22,353 bases of DNA from CAVZLD01 sp964522605 (GCA_964522605.1 CAZFWV010000083.1:1-22353); one strand, 5' to 3'. Positions 1 to 7,421 are shown, counted from the stretch's first letter. The notes: generated by a model from the sequence alone, not told the origin. Program-made: numbers and translations.

Positions 1-18
1 TTATCCCATGAAACGGAG

Positions 19-54
19 AAAAGGTGGTCGGAGCGAGGCGGAGCTCCGACCACC
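19..54 (-). terminator. Strong intrinsic terminator after the first DUF1559 gene
   Basis: Read on the minus strand, a 12-bp perfect stem (plus-strand arms 23-34 and 43-54, GGTGGTCGGAGC and its complement) closes an 8-nt loop. It is followed directly by TTTT (19-22) and a T-rich stretch. It lies about 60 bp past the stop codon of the DUF1559 gene ending at 115, as expected for rho-independent termination. The stem is unusually long and could also be a dispersed repeat. Confidence 0.7.
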
Positions 55-57
55 CGG

Positions 58-79
58 GCACAGTGGTTTGCCACTGTGC
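58..79. repeat. Perfect inverted repeat (9-bp arms, 4-nt loop)
   Basis: GCACAGTGG (58-66) and CCACTGTGC (71-79) are perfect complements around TTTG. The hairpin sits between the DUF1559 stop and the terminator at 19-54. Its core (CAGTGG...CCACTG) resembles the CACTGG/CCAGTG hairpins at 7241-7330, suggesting a family of small palindromic repeats in this genome. A role as part of a double terminator is equally possible. Confidence 0.6.
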
Positions 80-114
80 GAGGAAGCGATACGTCGCCGA
101 CCGAACGGCGATTC

Positions 115-1416
115 CTATTCGAAGACCTTGTAGCCACTCGGGCTAACGAGGAACACGCCATTGAAGATTTCGCTCTGTGGCAGTTCCACGGTCCCGTCGC
201 GGTACCCGATCACACCGTATTGGGCTTCGGTCAGGTTGTTGGGTACGGGAAAGCCGGGGTTCAGGTATTTGTCGCCGTTGGCGTCATTGAATACCTTCAC
301 GCTTCCATCGGCCATCAGGATGTTGCACGTGCCACCACGACCGCCGCCGTGCAGTGCGAACCAGTCGCGCGTGTCCTGCAGATAGGTGTTCGTCGACTCG
401 GTGGGTGCAGGAATACTGCCTGCCGCCTCCGTTGCCGCCTGCACCGTGAGATCCCCGGCCTGTTGAATCAGATTCAACGTCTGGGACGCCGAGTCGTAAT
501 AGGCGGGTCCGTCGTTGAAGGCTTCGGTCAGCAGTTCTCCCTGCGTGAGAAACTGCTTCGTTTCCGTGTTGTTGTTGGCAAACGGATCCGCCGTGGTTCC
601 ATCGGCGAGGAACGGGCCGTACTGGATATCCGCTCGCAGGACCGCCTCGTCGGCGTCACCCGGAGCGGCGTCGCCGAGCAAGGGCACATTCGAGGTGACG
701 ACCGGGGAGGTCTCCAGCAGGCGACGGTTGAGCGGTCCTTGTGTCGTGCTCAGCCCCTTGAGTCCCTGCTTGGTCGAATCGCCAATTGCGATGATCGTCG
801 GCGGGCTGGTGGACAAGTTCACGTTGACTTTGGCCGCACTGCGGACCATATGCCAACTGGCGGCGTAGTTCGTATTGTAACCCTTGTCGAGGAACGCACG
901 CGCGACCAGGGCTGCTCGTTCCGCGGAGCTGGATGCGGTACTGGCAAAAGTGCCGCCCCCGGATGTGCCCGACATGCCCGCCCACTGGGGAGCGCCGCAG
1001 ACGCCCGAATTGAGACGCGTCAATGGCGCTCCATCTTTGGAATCCGTCGTATCGTAACCGAGCAAGTCGTTGATCTTTTCTGGACCGCGGAGCGGATTCG
1101 ACGGACAGAGCATCTCGCCGGGAAGCGCCGCATTGATGTTCACCAGATCAGCGACCCAGCCCCACGTGTCCATACAGCCGTCACGACGAAAGTCACTGGC
1201 TCCCGTGCACAGTCGTTCCTGAGGATCTCGGTCAGCGAAAATGTGCAAACCGATACCGATTTGCCGTAAATTGTTCTGGCAGGATGCGGAGCGAGCGGAT
1301 TCGCGCGCTCGGGAAATCGCGGGGAGTAACAGAGCGACGAGCACGCCGATGATGGCAATCACCACCAGCAGCTCAACCAGAGTAAAAGCTGATCTTGTTT
1401 GGCTGATTCGTTTCAT
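115..1416 (-). CDS. DUF1559 family pilin-like protein (433 aa), paralogue 1
   Basis: The N-terminus is a class III (type IV pilin-like) signal: a short charged leader, then FTLVELLVV with Glu at +5 (E15), and a hydrophobic helix to about residue 31. This is followed by the Arg-Glu-Ser-Ala-Arg and CQNNLRQIG segments typical of the planctomycete DUF1559 family. The C-terminal part has a His (about H356) followed by an NILMADGSV segment, a longer-spaced version of the family's H-x9-DG signature, then an Asp/Asn-rich DANGD loop (about 378-386). The residue before the predicted cleavage site is Ala10, not the usual Gly. ATG 1416 has GGAG about 9 nt upstream. The family is thought to be processed by prepilin peptidase and exported to the surface, but the role of individual members is unknown. 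Related to the next gene upstream (1723-2844). Confidence 0.93.
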   Translation of the reverse strand: MKRISQTRSAFTLVELLVVIAIIGVLVALLLPAISRARESARSASCQNNLRQIGIGLHIFADRDPQERLCTGASDFRRDGCMDTWGWVADLVNINAALPGEMLCPSNPLRGPEKINDLLGYDTTDSKDGAPLTRLNSGVCGAPQWAGMSGTSGGGTFASTASSSAERAALVARAFLDKGYNTNYAASWHMVRSAAKVNVNLSTSPPTIIAIGDSTKQGLKGLSTTQGPLNRRLLETSPVVTSNVPLLGDAAPGDADEAVLRADIQYGPFLADGTTADPFANNNTETKQFLTQGELLTEAFNDGPAYYDSASQTLNLIQQAGDLTVQAATEAAGSIPAPTESTNTYLQDTRDWFALHGGGRGGTCNILMADGSVKVFNDANGDKYLNPGFPVPNNLTEAQYGVIGYRDGTVELPQSEIFNGVFLVSPSGYKVFE

Positions 1417-1486
1417 ACTTCAAGACTCCAGGAGTTGCAGATTGGCTGGTTTCCTTCCGATCAGAAACCATGCGAAAGGATGTGAA

Positions 1487-1620
1487 TTAGGCTTTGTCCC
1501 AGGAGCGACGGTCNNNNNNNNNNNNNNNNNNNNNNNNNNNNNNNNNNNNNNNNNNNNNNNNNNNNNNNNNNNNNNNNNNNNNNNNNNNNNNNNNNNNNNN
1601 NNNNNNNNNNNNNAGCCTAA
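1487..1620. repeat. Inverted 7-mers flanking the assembly gap; dispersed TAGGCTTTGTC element
   Basis: TTAGGCT (1487-1493) lies just left of the run of N and its complement AGCCTAA (1614-1620) just right of it. The left copy extends to TAGGCTTTGTC (1488-1498), which recurs exactly, inverted, at 7340-7350 beside the CACTGG hairpins. The gap therefore probably falls inside a dispersed, foldable repeat. No coding potential is visible in the known parts of 1417-1722. Confidence 0.5.
1514..1613. other. Assembly gap (100 N)
   Basis: Exactly 100 consecutive N, the conventional size for a scaffold gap of unknown length. It lies between the two DUF1559 genes, so the true spacing of the paralogues, and whether more sequence or another copy lies between them, cannot be known from this window. 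Confidence 0.98.
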
Positions 1621-1722
1621 AATGACGGAGCAGCAATTCGAAGCACTTGCGACTTGTTCCTCCTCTTGTGGTTTGCCTCAGACCGAACAGCGTTTTCTCG
1701 CAGCTACGTAGCCGGCGAATAA

Positions 1723-2844
1723 CTACGGACTGCCGAGCATCGCGCTACCAAATAGCTCTCTCGCGGGAACTTCGACGGTATCGGATTGAAAACCACCGAC
1801 CCCCGCGGGGAATCCGTTATTCAATTGGCCATCGCCGTCTTGATCGCGGAACGTTCGAACACTGCCGTCGGCCATCAGGATGTTGCAGTTGCCTCGATGG
1901 ACGGGTGCGAATCCGCGGTAACTTTGCAGGGTGTGCTTGGTCCACGTTGCCCACCAGCCGTCCGGTCCGTTGCGCGGAGTCTCACCGGGAAACGACGGTG
2001 TTTCTCCGGTTTCCGTCAGTAGCGGACCGGGCGTGAGCGTCTGAGCCAGGAACGTACCTAGAGGGTATTCGCCGAGCGGTTGCTGCAAGCTTCCCGTGAT
2101 CGCGCCGCAGCCAAGAAACGGGACAATCGAGGCGGGCTCACGGGAACTGTCGAGAAAGGACTGGTGAAGCGGTCCGCCGGTCGCCGTTCGTGAGACTAAC
2201 GAATTCGGACAGCCTTGCTTGCGGCTGATGATGTTGCCGTTCTGATCCAGCAGGGGGCGCGACCGGACAAGAATCCAGCTTGCGGTATAGTTCGTGTTGT
2301 AATACTCGTTCAAGATCTTCTCCTGAACGAGTACACGCCGTTCCTCCGAATTGGGATCCATCGAGGCCGTGACGATCTGGTAACACGGGTTGACGGTTTT
2401 GCTTCCGTCCGGCAACGTTTGTGGCGGTGTGCCCAGCCGATCGACGCAGCGATCGAGATGCGTCGCATCCAGTGACAAAAGGTCATTGAACGTCTCAGAA
2501 ACTTGAGCCGGATTGGAAGGGCAGAGCATCTTGCCCACGGGAATCGACAGTTGCACTAAATCGGCAACCCAACCGACTTCGGTGACCGCGCCGTCTCGCT
2601 GCCAGTCCAAAGCGCCTGTGCAGAAGTACCCCTTCTTCTGCTGGGCATGGACCGCGAGTCCCATGCCGAATTGACGGAGATTGCTCTGGCAAGTTGTGTT
2701 GCGGCTGGATTCCCGTGCCAGATTCAACGCCGGGAGCAACAAACCGGTCAGCACGCCGATCACGGCAATGACGACCAGCAGCTCAACGATTGTGAAGCCC
2801 GAATGGACTCGGCCGGATGTGTTTTTGTGATCGCTCAGAATCAT
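1723..2844 (-). CDS. DUF1559 family pilin-like protein (373 aa), paralogue 2
   Basis: Same architecture as the gene at 115-1416. It has a leader ending in Gly16, then FTIVELLVV with Glu at +5 (E21), a hydrophobic helix to about residue 42, the CQSNLRQFG segment, and a C-terminal H-x9-DG signature with exact spacing (H316, D326-G327). A D-x-D-G-D-G-x-x-N loop (about 334-342) resembles a calcium-binding dockerin/EF-hand loop. Here the cleavage site is the canonical Gly|Phe. ATG 2844 has only a short GGGA just upstream; an AGGAGG lies about 20 nt away, too far for a normal site, so the start is slightly uncertain. The two paralogues differ most in the middle of the protein. Exported pilin-like protein of unknown specific role. 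Confidence 0.92.
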   Translation of the reverse strand: MILSDHKNTSGRVHSGFTIVELLVVIAVIGVLTGLLLPALNLARESSRNTTCQSNLRQFGMGLAVHAQQKKGYFCTGALDWQRDGAVTEVGWVADLVQLSIPVGKMLCPSNPAQVSETFNDLLSLDATHLDRCVDRLGTPPQTLPDGSKTVNPCYQIVTASMDPNSEERRVLVQEKILNEYYNTNYTASWILVRSRPLLDQNGNIISRKQGCPNSLVSRTATGGPLHQSFLDSSREPASIVPFLGCGAITGSLQQPLGEYPLGTFLAQTLTPGPLLTETGETPSFPGETPRNGPDGWWATWTKHTLQSYRGFAPVHRGNCNILMADGSVRTFRDQDGDGQLNNGFPAGVGGFQSDTVEVPARELFGSAMLGSP

Positions 2845-3148
2845 TGGTCCCGTCGAAATCGACCCCTCCTGGTTGACTATCGAATGGACCTCTTCTCTGT
2901 TCCTGCTATCAGTGTCTCCACATCCGTTAAGTCGTAATGATGCTCTTGTTAAGTCAGCGCCAAGATTGCGCGGCGACTACGCAGAGATTTGGTGAAGGTT
3001 TTGTGGTGAAGATGCGCACGATGGGCCGCGGAATGAGGGAGTGCGGTGGTAGAACGGTCCGAATGACTGCTTGAGAGCTTCCCGACGAATGTCGGTTGGT
3101 ACCCCACTATGCGGGACAAGCCGAAGCTGCGACCCCAGTCGCTGATTC
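2845..3148. other. Intergenic region upstream of DUF1559 paralogue 2
   Basis: About 300 bp between the kinase stop codon and the DUF1559 start, with no convincing gene. It holds a pair of direct repeats (2926-2955) and a small perfect hairpin, CCGAC-GAAT-GTCGG (3082-3095), with no T-run on either side. No -10/-35 pair good enough to call was found. Confidence 0.6.
2926..2955. promoter_or_regulatory. Direct repeat pair GTTAAGTC, 22-bp period
   Basis: GTTAAGTC occurs at 2926-2933 and again at 2948-2955, exactly two helical turns apart, 82-111 bp upstream of the DUF1559 gene starting at 2844. Tandem direct half-sites on one DNA face are typical of response-regulator binding. That this is an operator is inference. 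Confidence 0.35.
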
Positions 3149-4537
3149 TTACAAGAACAGCAGATACGTGAGCAGCGACCCTGCCAGGAAGGAGAGTGGG
3201 ATGGCGATGGCGAGGGCTTGCGCGATCGCGCGCTTTCCGTTCGGACGCTGCCAGCCGCGGGGAACGGGTGGAGGGACGGGGATGACCGGCCGTTCGTAAA
3301 GATAATCCGTGTCGTGACCGCTACTGGCCAACGGATATGTTCCCTGAGACCCTTGTGAGCTGCTGTCGCCGGCTGAGGCTTGTGCGTCTTCCGTCTCGAC
3401 AGTACGTCGGGCCAGATCCGCGAAATCGTCTACCGTATCCTCTCGACCGGTCGGAAGCGGTGGCGGCAACCAGGGAGACTTGGTTAAGGTCGGGTGAGGC
3501 AACGTCGTCTTCACGTCGGACCACGGCTCCAAGCGCTTGGCGACTTCATCGGCGGTCTGGATTCTCTTCTGAGGATCCTTTTCCATCATATCCGCGATCA
3601 AATCGACGAATTCATCGCTGATTTCCGGATTGAATTGCCGCGGGTGCCAGGGCGTTTCCTCGCAGTGCCGACGTGCCTTGTCGCGTGTGCTGCCACCGGG
3701 GAACGGCACCTTGCCGGTGATCGCGTAATACAGCGTGCAGCCGAGGGAGTAGATGTCACTGACGGGCAAGACCACTTGGGGCGCCGTGATTTTTTCGGGA
3801 GCCAGATAGTCCGCGGTGCCGACAATCTTCCCCGATCGCGGATCGTTCTCGCCCTCGTGCAGAAAACCCGCGAGTCCCAAGTCGGAAACCTTCACGAGCC
3901 CCTCGGGCGTGACGAGCAAGTTTCCGGGCTTCACGTCGCGATGCACGAGCCCCTGTTCGTGGGCGTAGCCCAGGCCAAGCGCCGCCTGGATCATGACCGA
4001 CGCTGCCTGCTTCATGGTCAGCGGGCCCTGGGAGCGTACGAGACGACGAAGGTCAGTGCCCGGCACATACTCGGTGACCAGGAAATAGACGTTTCCGTCA
4101 TGTCCCGCATCGTAAGCACGAACCAGGTTGCGGTGATCTAGCTTTGCCTGCGTCTGAATCTCCCGTTTGAAGCTGGCGATCGACTCGGGAGTCGACTTGC
4201 TCTGGGGCAGAACCTTGATTGCGACACGCCGATCCATCATCTGGTGGACGGCCACGAACACCTGGCCCATTCCCCCCTGCCCTAGCCAATCGGTGATCAC
4301 ATAAGGACCCAGGTTGAGTTTCGTTCTGCCTTGCTTCAACTGCTGCGCTTGATAATGCGTCAGGAATCCCAACTGGACCATCTGCTCGGCCAGTCGCTCT
4401 TCGCCGACTTCGACTGCCGGCAACGCGTCCAGACCGCCCCGTTGGCGCAGTTGCTCCACCGCCAGATCAATCTGACGCTGCGTGACTTGGCCGCTCAGCA
4501 GAGCGGAACGCACGAAGGTGGATTTTGACGTAATCAC
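3149..4537 (-). CDS. Membrane-anchored Hanks-type Ser/Thr protein kinase (462 aa)
   Basis: Residues 1-70 form a helical extension with two similar stretches (SGQVTQRQIDLAVEQL and LGFLTHYQAQQLKQGR), common before planctomycete kinase domains. The kinase domain (about 79-340) shows the Gly-rich loop GQGGMG (86-91), VAIK with Lys108, HRDVKPGN with catalytic Asp201, the metal-binding motif as DLG (D219) rather than DFG, APE (246-248) and DIYSLG (D261). A Pro/Ser-rich linker (about 345-430) leads to one C-terminal TM helix (about 436-462), so the catalytic domain should be cytoplasmic. All catalytic residues are present, so activity is expected; the substrate is unknown. The start is GTG 4537: AGGA lies just upstream, an in-frame TAG lies two codons further upstream, and no other early start exists. 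It follows rluA by 84 bp and may be cotranscribed. Confidence 0.95.
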   Translation of the reverse strand: MITSKSTFVRSALLSGQVTQRQIDLAVEQLRQRGGLDALPAVEVGEERLAEQMVQLGFLTHYQAQQLKQGRTKLNLGPYVITDWLGQGGMGQVFVAVHQMMDRRVAIKVLPQSKSTPESIASFKREIQTQAKLDHRNLVRAYDAGHDGNVYFLVTEYVPGTDLRRLVRSQGPLTMKQAASVMIQAALGLGYAHEQGLVHRDVKPGNLLVTPEGLVKVSDLGLAGFLHEGENDPRSGKIVGTADYLAPEKITAPQVVLPVSDIYSLGCTLYYAITGKVPFPGGSTRDKARRHCEETPWHPRQFNPEISDEFVDLIADMMEKDPQKRIQTADEVAKRLEPWSDVKTTLPHPTLTKSPWLPPPLPTGREDTVDDFADLARRTVETEDAQASAGDSSSQGSQGTYPLASSGHDTDYLYERPVIPVPPPVPRGWQRPNGKRAIAQALAIAIPLSFLAGSLLTYLLFL

Positions 4538-4621
4538 GAAATCCTATTGTCGACGGCGCGTTGTTTCTCGAGGATCTTTGACCGCGACGCAGTGAATAAC
4601 TCCTGGCTCTCGGCTAGTCTA

Positions 4622-5299
4622 TCACGAAAAAGACGCTGGAGGCCAGTAATTGGGCGGCTCGGCAACCAGGCAGACTGGCTCGCGACGGACCGGATGGATA
4701 AACTCCAATTGACGCGCATGCAACGCAATGCCGCGCGAAAAAGCATGCGAACTGCCGTACTTTCGATCGCCGAGGAGTGGATAGCCCCGCGACGATAATT
4801 GCACACGGATCTGGTGTTTTCTGCCGGTCAGCAGTTCGATTTCCAACCAGGATCCGCGACGGTGACGGCCCATCACGCGATAGGTGAGTCGGGCTTCCAC
4901 CGAATCCTTCGAACTGGGTGTCGACACCACCATCCGCTGGAGTGATTCTCGCTTGCAAAGCCAATCGATCATCTCGCCGGTTTCGGGCGAGACAGAATCA
5001 CCGACCAATGCCCAGTAGATTTTCTTCACTTCGCGTTGACGAAACTGAAGCGATAGCCGGCTGGCGGCCTTCGACGTTCGGGCCAGCAACACCACTCCCG
5101 TCACCAGTGCATCGAGTCGGCTGACGACTCCCAGATAGACGTTTCCCGGCTTGTGATGTTTCCGTTTCACGTACTCCCGCGCCAGGTCCAGCAGGCTGGT
5201 TTGTGAACTCGGGACGCCCATCGTCGCCAGCCCGGCCGGCTTGTTGATTGCCAACAGGTGATTATCTTCATACAGAATATTGAGTGAGGATCGGGGCAT
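4622..5299 (-). CDS. RluA-family RNA pseudouridine synthase (225 aa)
   Basis: Converts uridine to pseudouridine in rRNA or tRNA. Family motifs are in order: LYEDNHLLAINKPAGL (9-24), the catalytic motif SRLDALVTGVVLLART (Asp63), KIYWALV, and LLTGRKHQIRVQL followed by GYPLLGDRKYG. The usual HRLD is SRLD here; the Asp is retained. There is no N-terminal S4 domain, so it resembles the short single-domain members, whose RNA target cannot be told from sequence. Start ATG 5299 gives a protein that begins right at the family domain; no strong Shine-Dalgarno is visible. Divergent from the Maf gene, upstream of the kinase gene. Confidence 0.93.
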   Translation of the reverse strand: MPRSSLNILYEDNHLLAINKPAGLATMGVPSSQTSLLDLAREYVKRKHHKPGNVYLGVVSRLDALVTGVVLLARTSKAASRLSLQFRQREVKKIYWALVGDSVSPETGEMIDWLCKRESLQRMVVSTPSSKDSVEARLTYRVMGRHRRGSWLEIELLTGRKHQIRVQLSSRGYPLLGDRKYGSSHAFSRGIALHARQLEFIHPVRREPVCLVAEPPNYWPPASFS

Positions 5300-5529
5300 C
5301 GCAATCGTCGCGTCGATTGACCGTTGTTCAGATGATTCCTGATCGTACTGCCAAAGTTTACTCGGATGGAGTCAACATCCCGAATTTTGCCAGGGCGGCA
5401 GGGCCGCAACCGAACGAGGTGCTACCGCACCCGGGTAAGGGTCGCTCCCGTTGGTCGCTCGATTTCTTGCCGAGAAAACGCGATCCAGTATCGCGCTCGG
5501 TCATTTCGTGGAAAAAGAGTGGATGAAAA

Positions 5530-6120
5530 ATGGAGATTCGACCGTCACAATCCGAGTTGGTCCTCGCGAGCCAGTCGCCGCGGCGGCGCGACCTGTTGCG
5601 TACCGCGGGCATTCCGTTTCGCGTGATTCAGCCTGACGACCAAGCGGAGTGCGGCATTTGTTCGCGCGAAACTCCCCCGGAACTCGTCAGTCGACTCGCC
5701 TTCCAAAAGGCCGGCAGTGTCGCACCCCAGGTTTCGAACGGGTTGATCCTCGGATGCGATACGATTGTGGAATGCGTGGGTCAGATTCTCGGGAAGCCCC
5801 GTGATCGACAGCACGCGCAACAGATGCTGGAACTAATGCGTGGGCGCGTTCACCACGTCTACAGCGGTTTGTGCCTCTGGCGTCGCCCCGACGATTGCCG
5901 TTGGGTCGACGTCGATGTGACACGGCTGGTCATGGATCCGATTACGGACGCACAACTCGAGGCCTATCTCGACACCGAAGCCTGGTGGGGTAAAGCCGGT
6001 GCCTTCGGTTACCAGGACGGATGGGACTGGATCCGAATTCTGGAGGGGAGTGAATCGAACGTCGTCGGATTACCGCTGGAACTGCTCGATCGGTTGTTGC
6101 GCGAGGCACAGGCGGCATAG
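5530..6120 (+). CDS. Maf-family nucleotide pyrophosphatase (196 aa)
   Basis: Maf/HAM1-like house-cleaning enzyme that hydrolyses non-canonical or modified NTPs to NMP and pyrophosphate. Visible motifs: LASQSPRRRDLL (12-23), GCDTIV with Asp77, ILGKP (K89), the AWWGKAGAFGYQ segment (151-162) and the GSESNVVGLPLE C-terminal motif (173-184). Length matches the family (about 190-200 aa). The specificity loop does not let me choose between dTTP/UTP-type (YhdE-like) and m7GTP-type (YceF-like) members. ATG 5530 follows a purine-rich stretch but has no clear Shine-Dalgarno. Standing alone on the plus strand, it is divergent from rluA. Confidence 0.92.
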   Translation: MEIRPSQSELVLASQSPRRRDLLRTAGIPFRVIQPDDQAECGICSRETPPELVSRLAFQKAGSVAPQVSNGLILGCDTIVECVGQILGKPRDRQHAQQMLELMRGRVHHVYSGLCLWRRPDDCRWVDVDVTRLVMDPITDAQLEAYLDTEAWWGKAGAFGYQDGWDWIRILEGSESNVVGLPLELLDRLLREAQAA

Positions 6121-6241
6121 CAGAACCGCTGGACGGCGACGAAGAGAAAGGGTCGGTGGTGCGCTGAGCAAGTTTCCTGGCATACGAGCGAAAGACGGAG
6201 CCCACCGCGTGTTCCATTTTCGGATCAACGTCGAAGAGCAA

Positions 6242-6287
6242 CCCGTCGCTTTCTGGGCCCGACGGGGATCCGAAGTCAAGCTTTTTT
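6242..6287 (+). terminator. Possible terminator downstream of maf
   Basis: CCCGTCG (6242-6248) pairs perfectly with CGACGGG (6260-6266) around an 11-nt loop, and a T6 run follows at 6282-6287. The 15-nt separation between stem and T-run is too long for a classical intrinsic terminator. A second small stem, GTCAA/TTGAC (6275-6290), overlaps the T-run. Confidence 0.3.
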
Positions 6288-6339
6288 GACGTCATTCAGC
6301 CGTTGCCGGAAAGATTCTGGATTTTCTTTTAGAAACCTC

Positions 6340-6367
6340 TGTACGGCCGGAAGCTGCTGGATATTAT
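6340..6367 (+). promoter_or_regulatory. Weak sigma70-like promoter for the PEP-CTERM gene
   Basis: TGTACG (6340-6345), 16-bp spacer, TATTAT (6362-6367). The -10 matches the consensus at 5 of 6 positions, the -35 at only 3. It would start transcription near 6374, about 57 nt before the ATG. Confidence 0.3.
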
Positions 6368-6373
6368 GGGAAG

Positions 6374-6404
6374 GCGCAGGGCTATTCTGCGCACCTTCGT
6401 TTTT
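6374..6404 (+). terminator. Hairpin plus T-run in the PEP-CTERM leader
   Basis: GCGCAG (6374-6379) and CTGCGC (6387-6392) form a perfect 6-bp stem with a 7-nt loop, extendable by AAGG/CCTT with a bulge. TTTTT follows at 6400-6404. It lies 27 nt upstream of the PEP-CTERM start codon, so it could end upstream transcription or act as an attenuator in the leader. Confidence 0.35.
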
Positions 6405-6430
6405 GCCTCGATCGAATCAGGAAAGCTGCC

Positions 6431-7165
6431 ATGCGTCGCTGTCGAATCGTGACTTGGTCCAGTGTCGTCTTGACCTTTGTTCTTGTTGCTTTGGTCGGGA
6501 TCTGTTCGACCGCTCAAGCCGCTGTGGCCCTCTCCGACTCTGTGATGTTGTCCGATTTGATTACCAGCGGCGGTTCGGTTATGGCGGGAGACAAGCTGTT
6601 CGATCAGTTCGCGTACAGTGCGTCGGGAGACATGCCCTCGAGTTCAAACGTGCAGGTAATTCCAATCGAGGCTGCTGGGAATTACGGAATTCGACTGTTC
6701 AGTGGTTTCTTCGATTACGCCGGCGATGGGGCTTCGATCGCGACGCTCAGCTATCGCGTCACGGCACTCGATGCAGGGATGGGGATTAACGGAGCGCAGC
6801 TTTCCGGCAATCCGGCCGTTGTGGGAAATGGCGGAACGGGATTTTTCACGATTGAGAAGAGCTTTTCCTCGCTCGAGATGCCAACACAACTCGTGATCTT
6901 CGATCAGGTTCCGGGTGGAACGAAGCTGGCAGACTCGGTGGGATTGAATTCCGTCTATCCCACACTTACGGTGGAGGTCACGTTGACGGGCGACTCGACG
7001 TCGTCGGAGGGAGCGGTCAATGCTTCATTCGTCGACCAGACATTCTCTCAGGGAGTCGTGCCGGAACCGCAATCTCTGCTGATCTGGATGGGAAGCGCCC
7101 TGCTGTTTGGTGCGGTGACGCTGATTCACCGCCGTTGGGTGCCGCATTATTCCCGGCAGCGCTAG
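6431..7165 (+). CDS. PEP-CTERM sorting domain protein (244 aa)
   Basis: N-terminal signal peptide: RR, a hydrophobic core (about 9-24), and a likely cleavage after AQA (residue 30). The middle (31-205) is Gly/Ser/Thr-rich with alternating hydrophobics, suggesting an extracellular beta-rich fold with no recognised domain. The C-terminus is a PEP-CTERM signal: VPEP (210-213), a TM helix (about 215-232) and a basic HRRW tail. In known systems exosortase recognises this signal at the membrane and the protein is delivered to the surface. No exosortase gene lies in the window. AGGAAA is 8 nt upstream of ATG 6431. The product is probably a surface or matrix protein; no specific function can be assigned. 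Confidence 0.88.
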   Translation: MRRCRIVTWSSVVLTFVLVALVGICSTAQAAVALSDSVMLSDLITSGGSVMAGDKLFDQFAYSASGDMPSSSNVQVIPIEAAGNYGIRLFSGFFDYAGDGASIATLSYRVTALDAGMGINGAQLSGNPAVVGNGGTGFFTIEKSFSSLEMPTQLVIFDQVPGGTKLADSVGLNSVYPTLTVEVTLTGDSTSSEGAVNASFVDQTFSQGVVPEPQSLLIWMGSALLFGAVTLIHRRWVPHYSRQR

Positions 7166-7240
7166 GAAGGCAGCTGCAGGAATCTGGCTTGAGTGACAAC
7201 CACGACTGCTTTCTCAAGGCTTGGATTTCGGGTTGGTTGC

Positions 7241-7258
7241 CACTGGGCTACGCCAGTG
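7241..7258. repeat. CACTGG/CCAGTG inverted repeat
   Basis: CACTGG (7241-7246) and CCAGTG (7253-7258) are perfect arms around GCTACG. A related unpaired GCACTGGC follows at 7288-7295. Together with the hairpin at 7314-7330 this makes a cluster of palindromic elements in the spacer between two convergent genes. Confidence 0.5.
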
Positions 7259-7313
7259 CCAGAGCTTGTTGGCTTGAACCATCGTCGCACTGGCACCCGC
7301 AGATCGAGTGTGC

Positions 7314-7336
7314 CACTGGCTCTGCCAGTGCAGTTT
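7314..7336 (+). terminator. Terminator-like CACTGGC hairpin after the PEP-CTERM gene
   Basis: CACTGGC (7314-7320) and GCCAGTG (7324-7330) form a perfect 7-bp stem with a 3-nt loop, followed by TTTT at 7333-7336. It lies between the convergent PEP-CTERM and aceF genes and is oriented to stop plus-strand transcription. It belongs to the same palindrome family as 7241-7258 and is followed by the inverted copy of TAGGCTTTGTC (7340-7350) also found beside the assembly gap. Confidence 0.5.
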
Positions 7337-7421
7337 TGAGACAAAGCCTAGCCGTGCAATGGCCCATTCGGCAGTGTTTGTGTCCGTCTTCAGACAATTC
7401 CGCTACATCAACTCCTGCAAA

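Larger units (their letters stand above)
6121..6430 (+). other. Intergenic region between Maf and PEP-CTERM genes
   Basis: 310 bp without a convincing gene. It contains a possible terminator for maf (6242-6287), a weak promoter-like pair (6340-6367), and a hairpin plus T-run (6374-6404) that would lie at the start of the PEP-CTERM mRNA. These are listed separately. Confidence 0.6.

Noticed and set aside
76..1269. Long plus-strand open frame (397 codons) over the first DUF1559 gene
   Set aside because: It is fully antisense to a gene with clear family motifs, has no family resemblance, and is Arg/Gly/Val-rich as expected for an antisense shadow in GC-rich DNA.
5317..5345. TTGACC followed at 17 bp by TGATCG as a maf promoter
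   Set aside because: The -35 is good but the -10 is too far from TATAAT to report.
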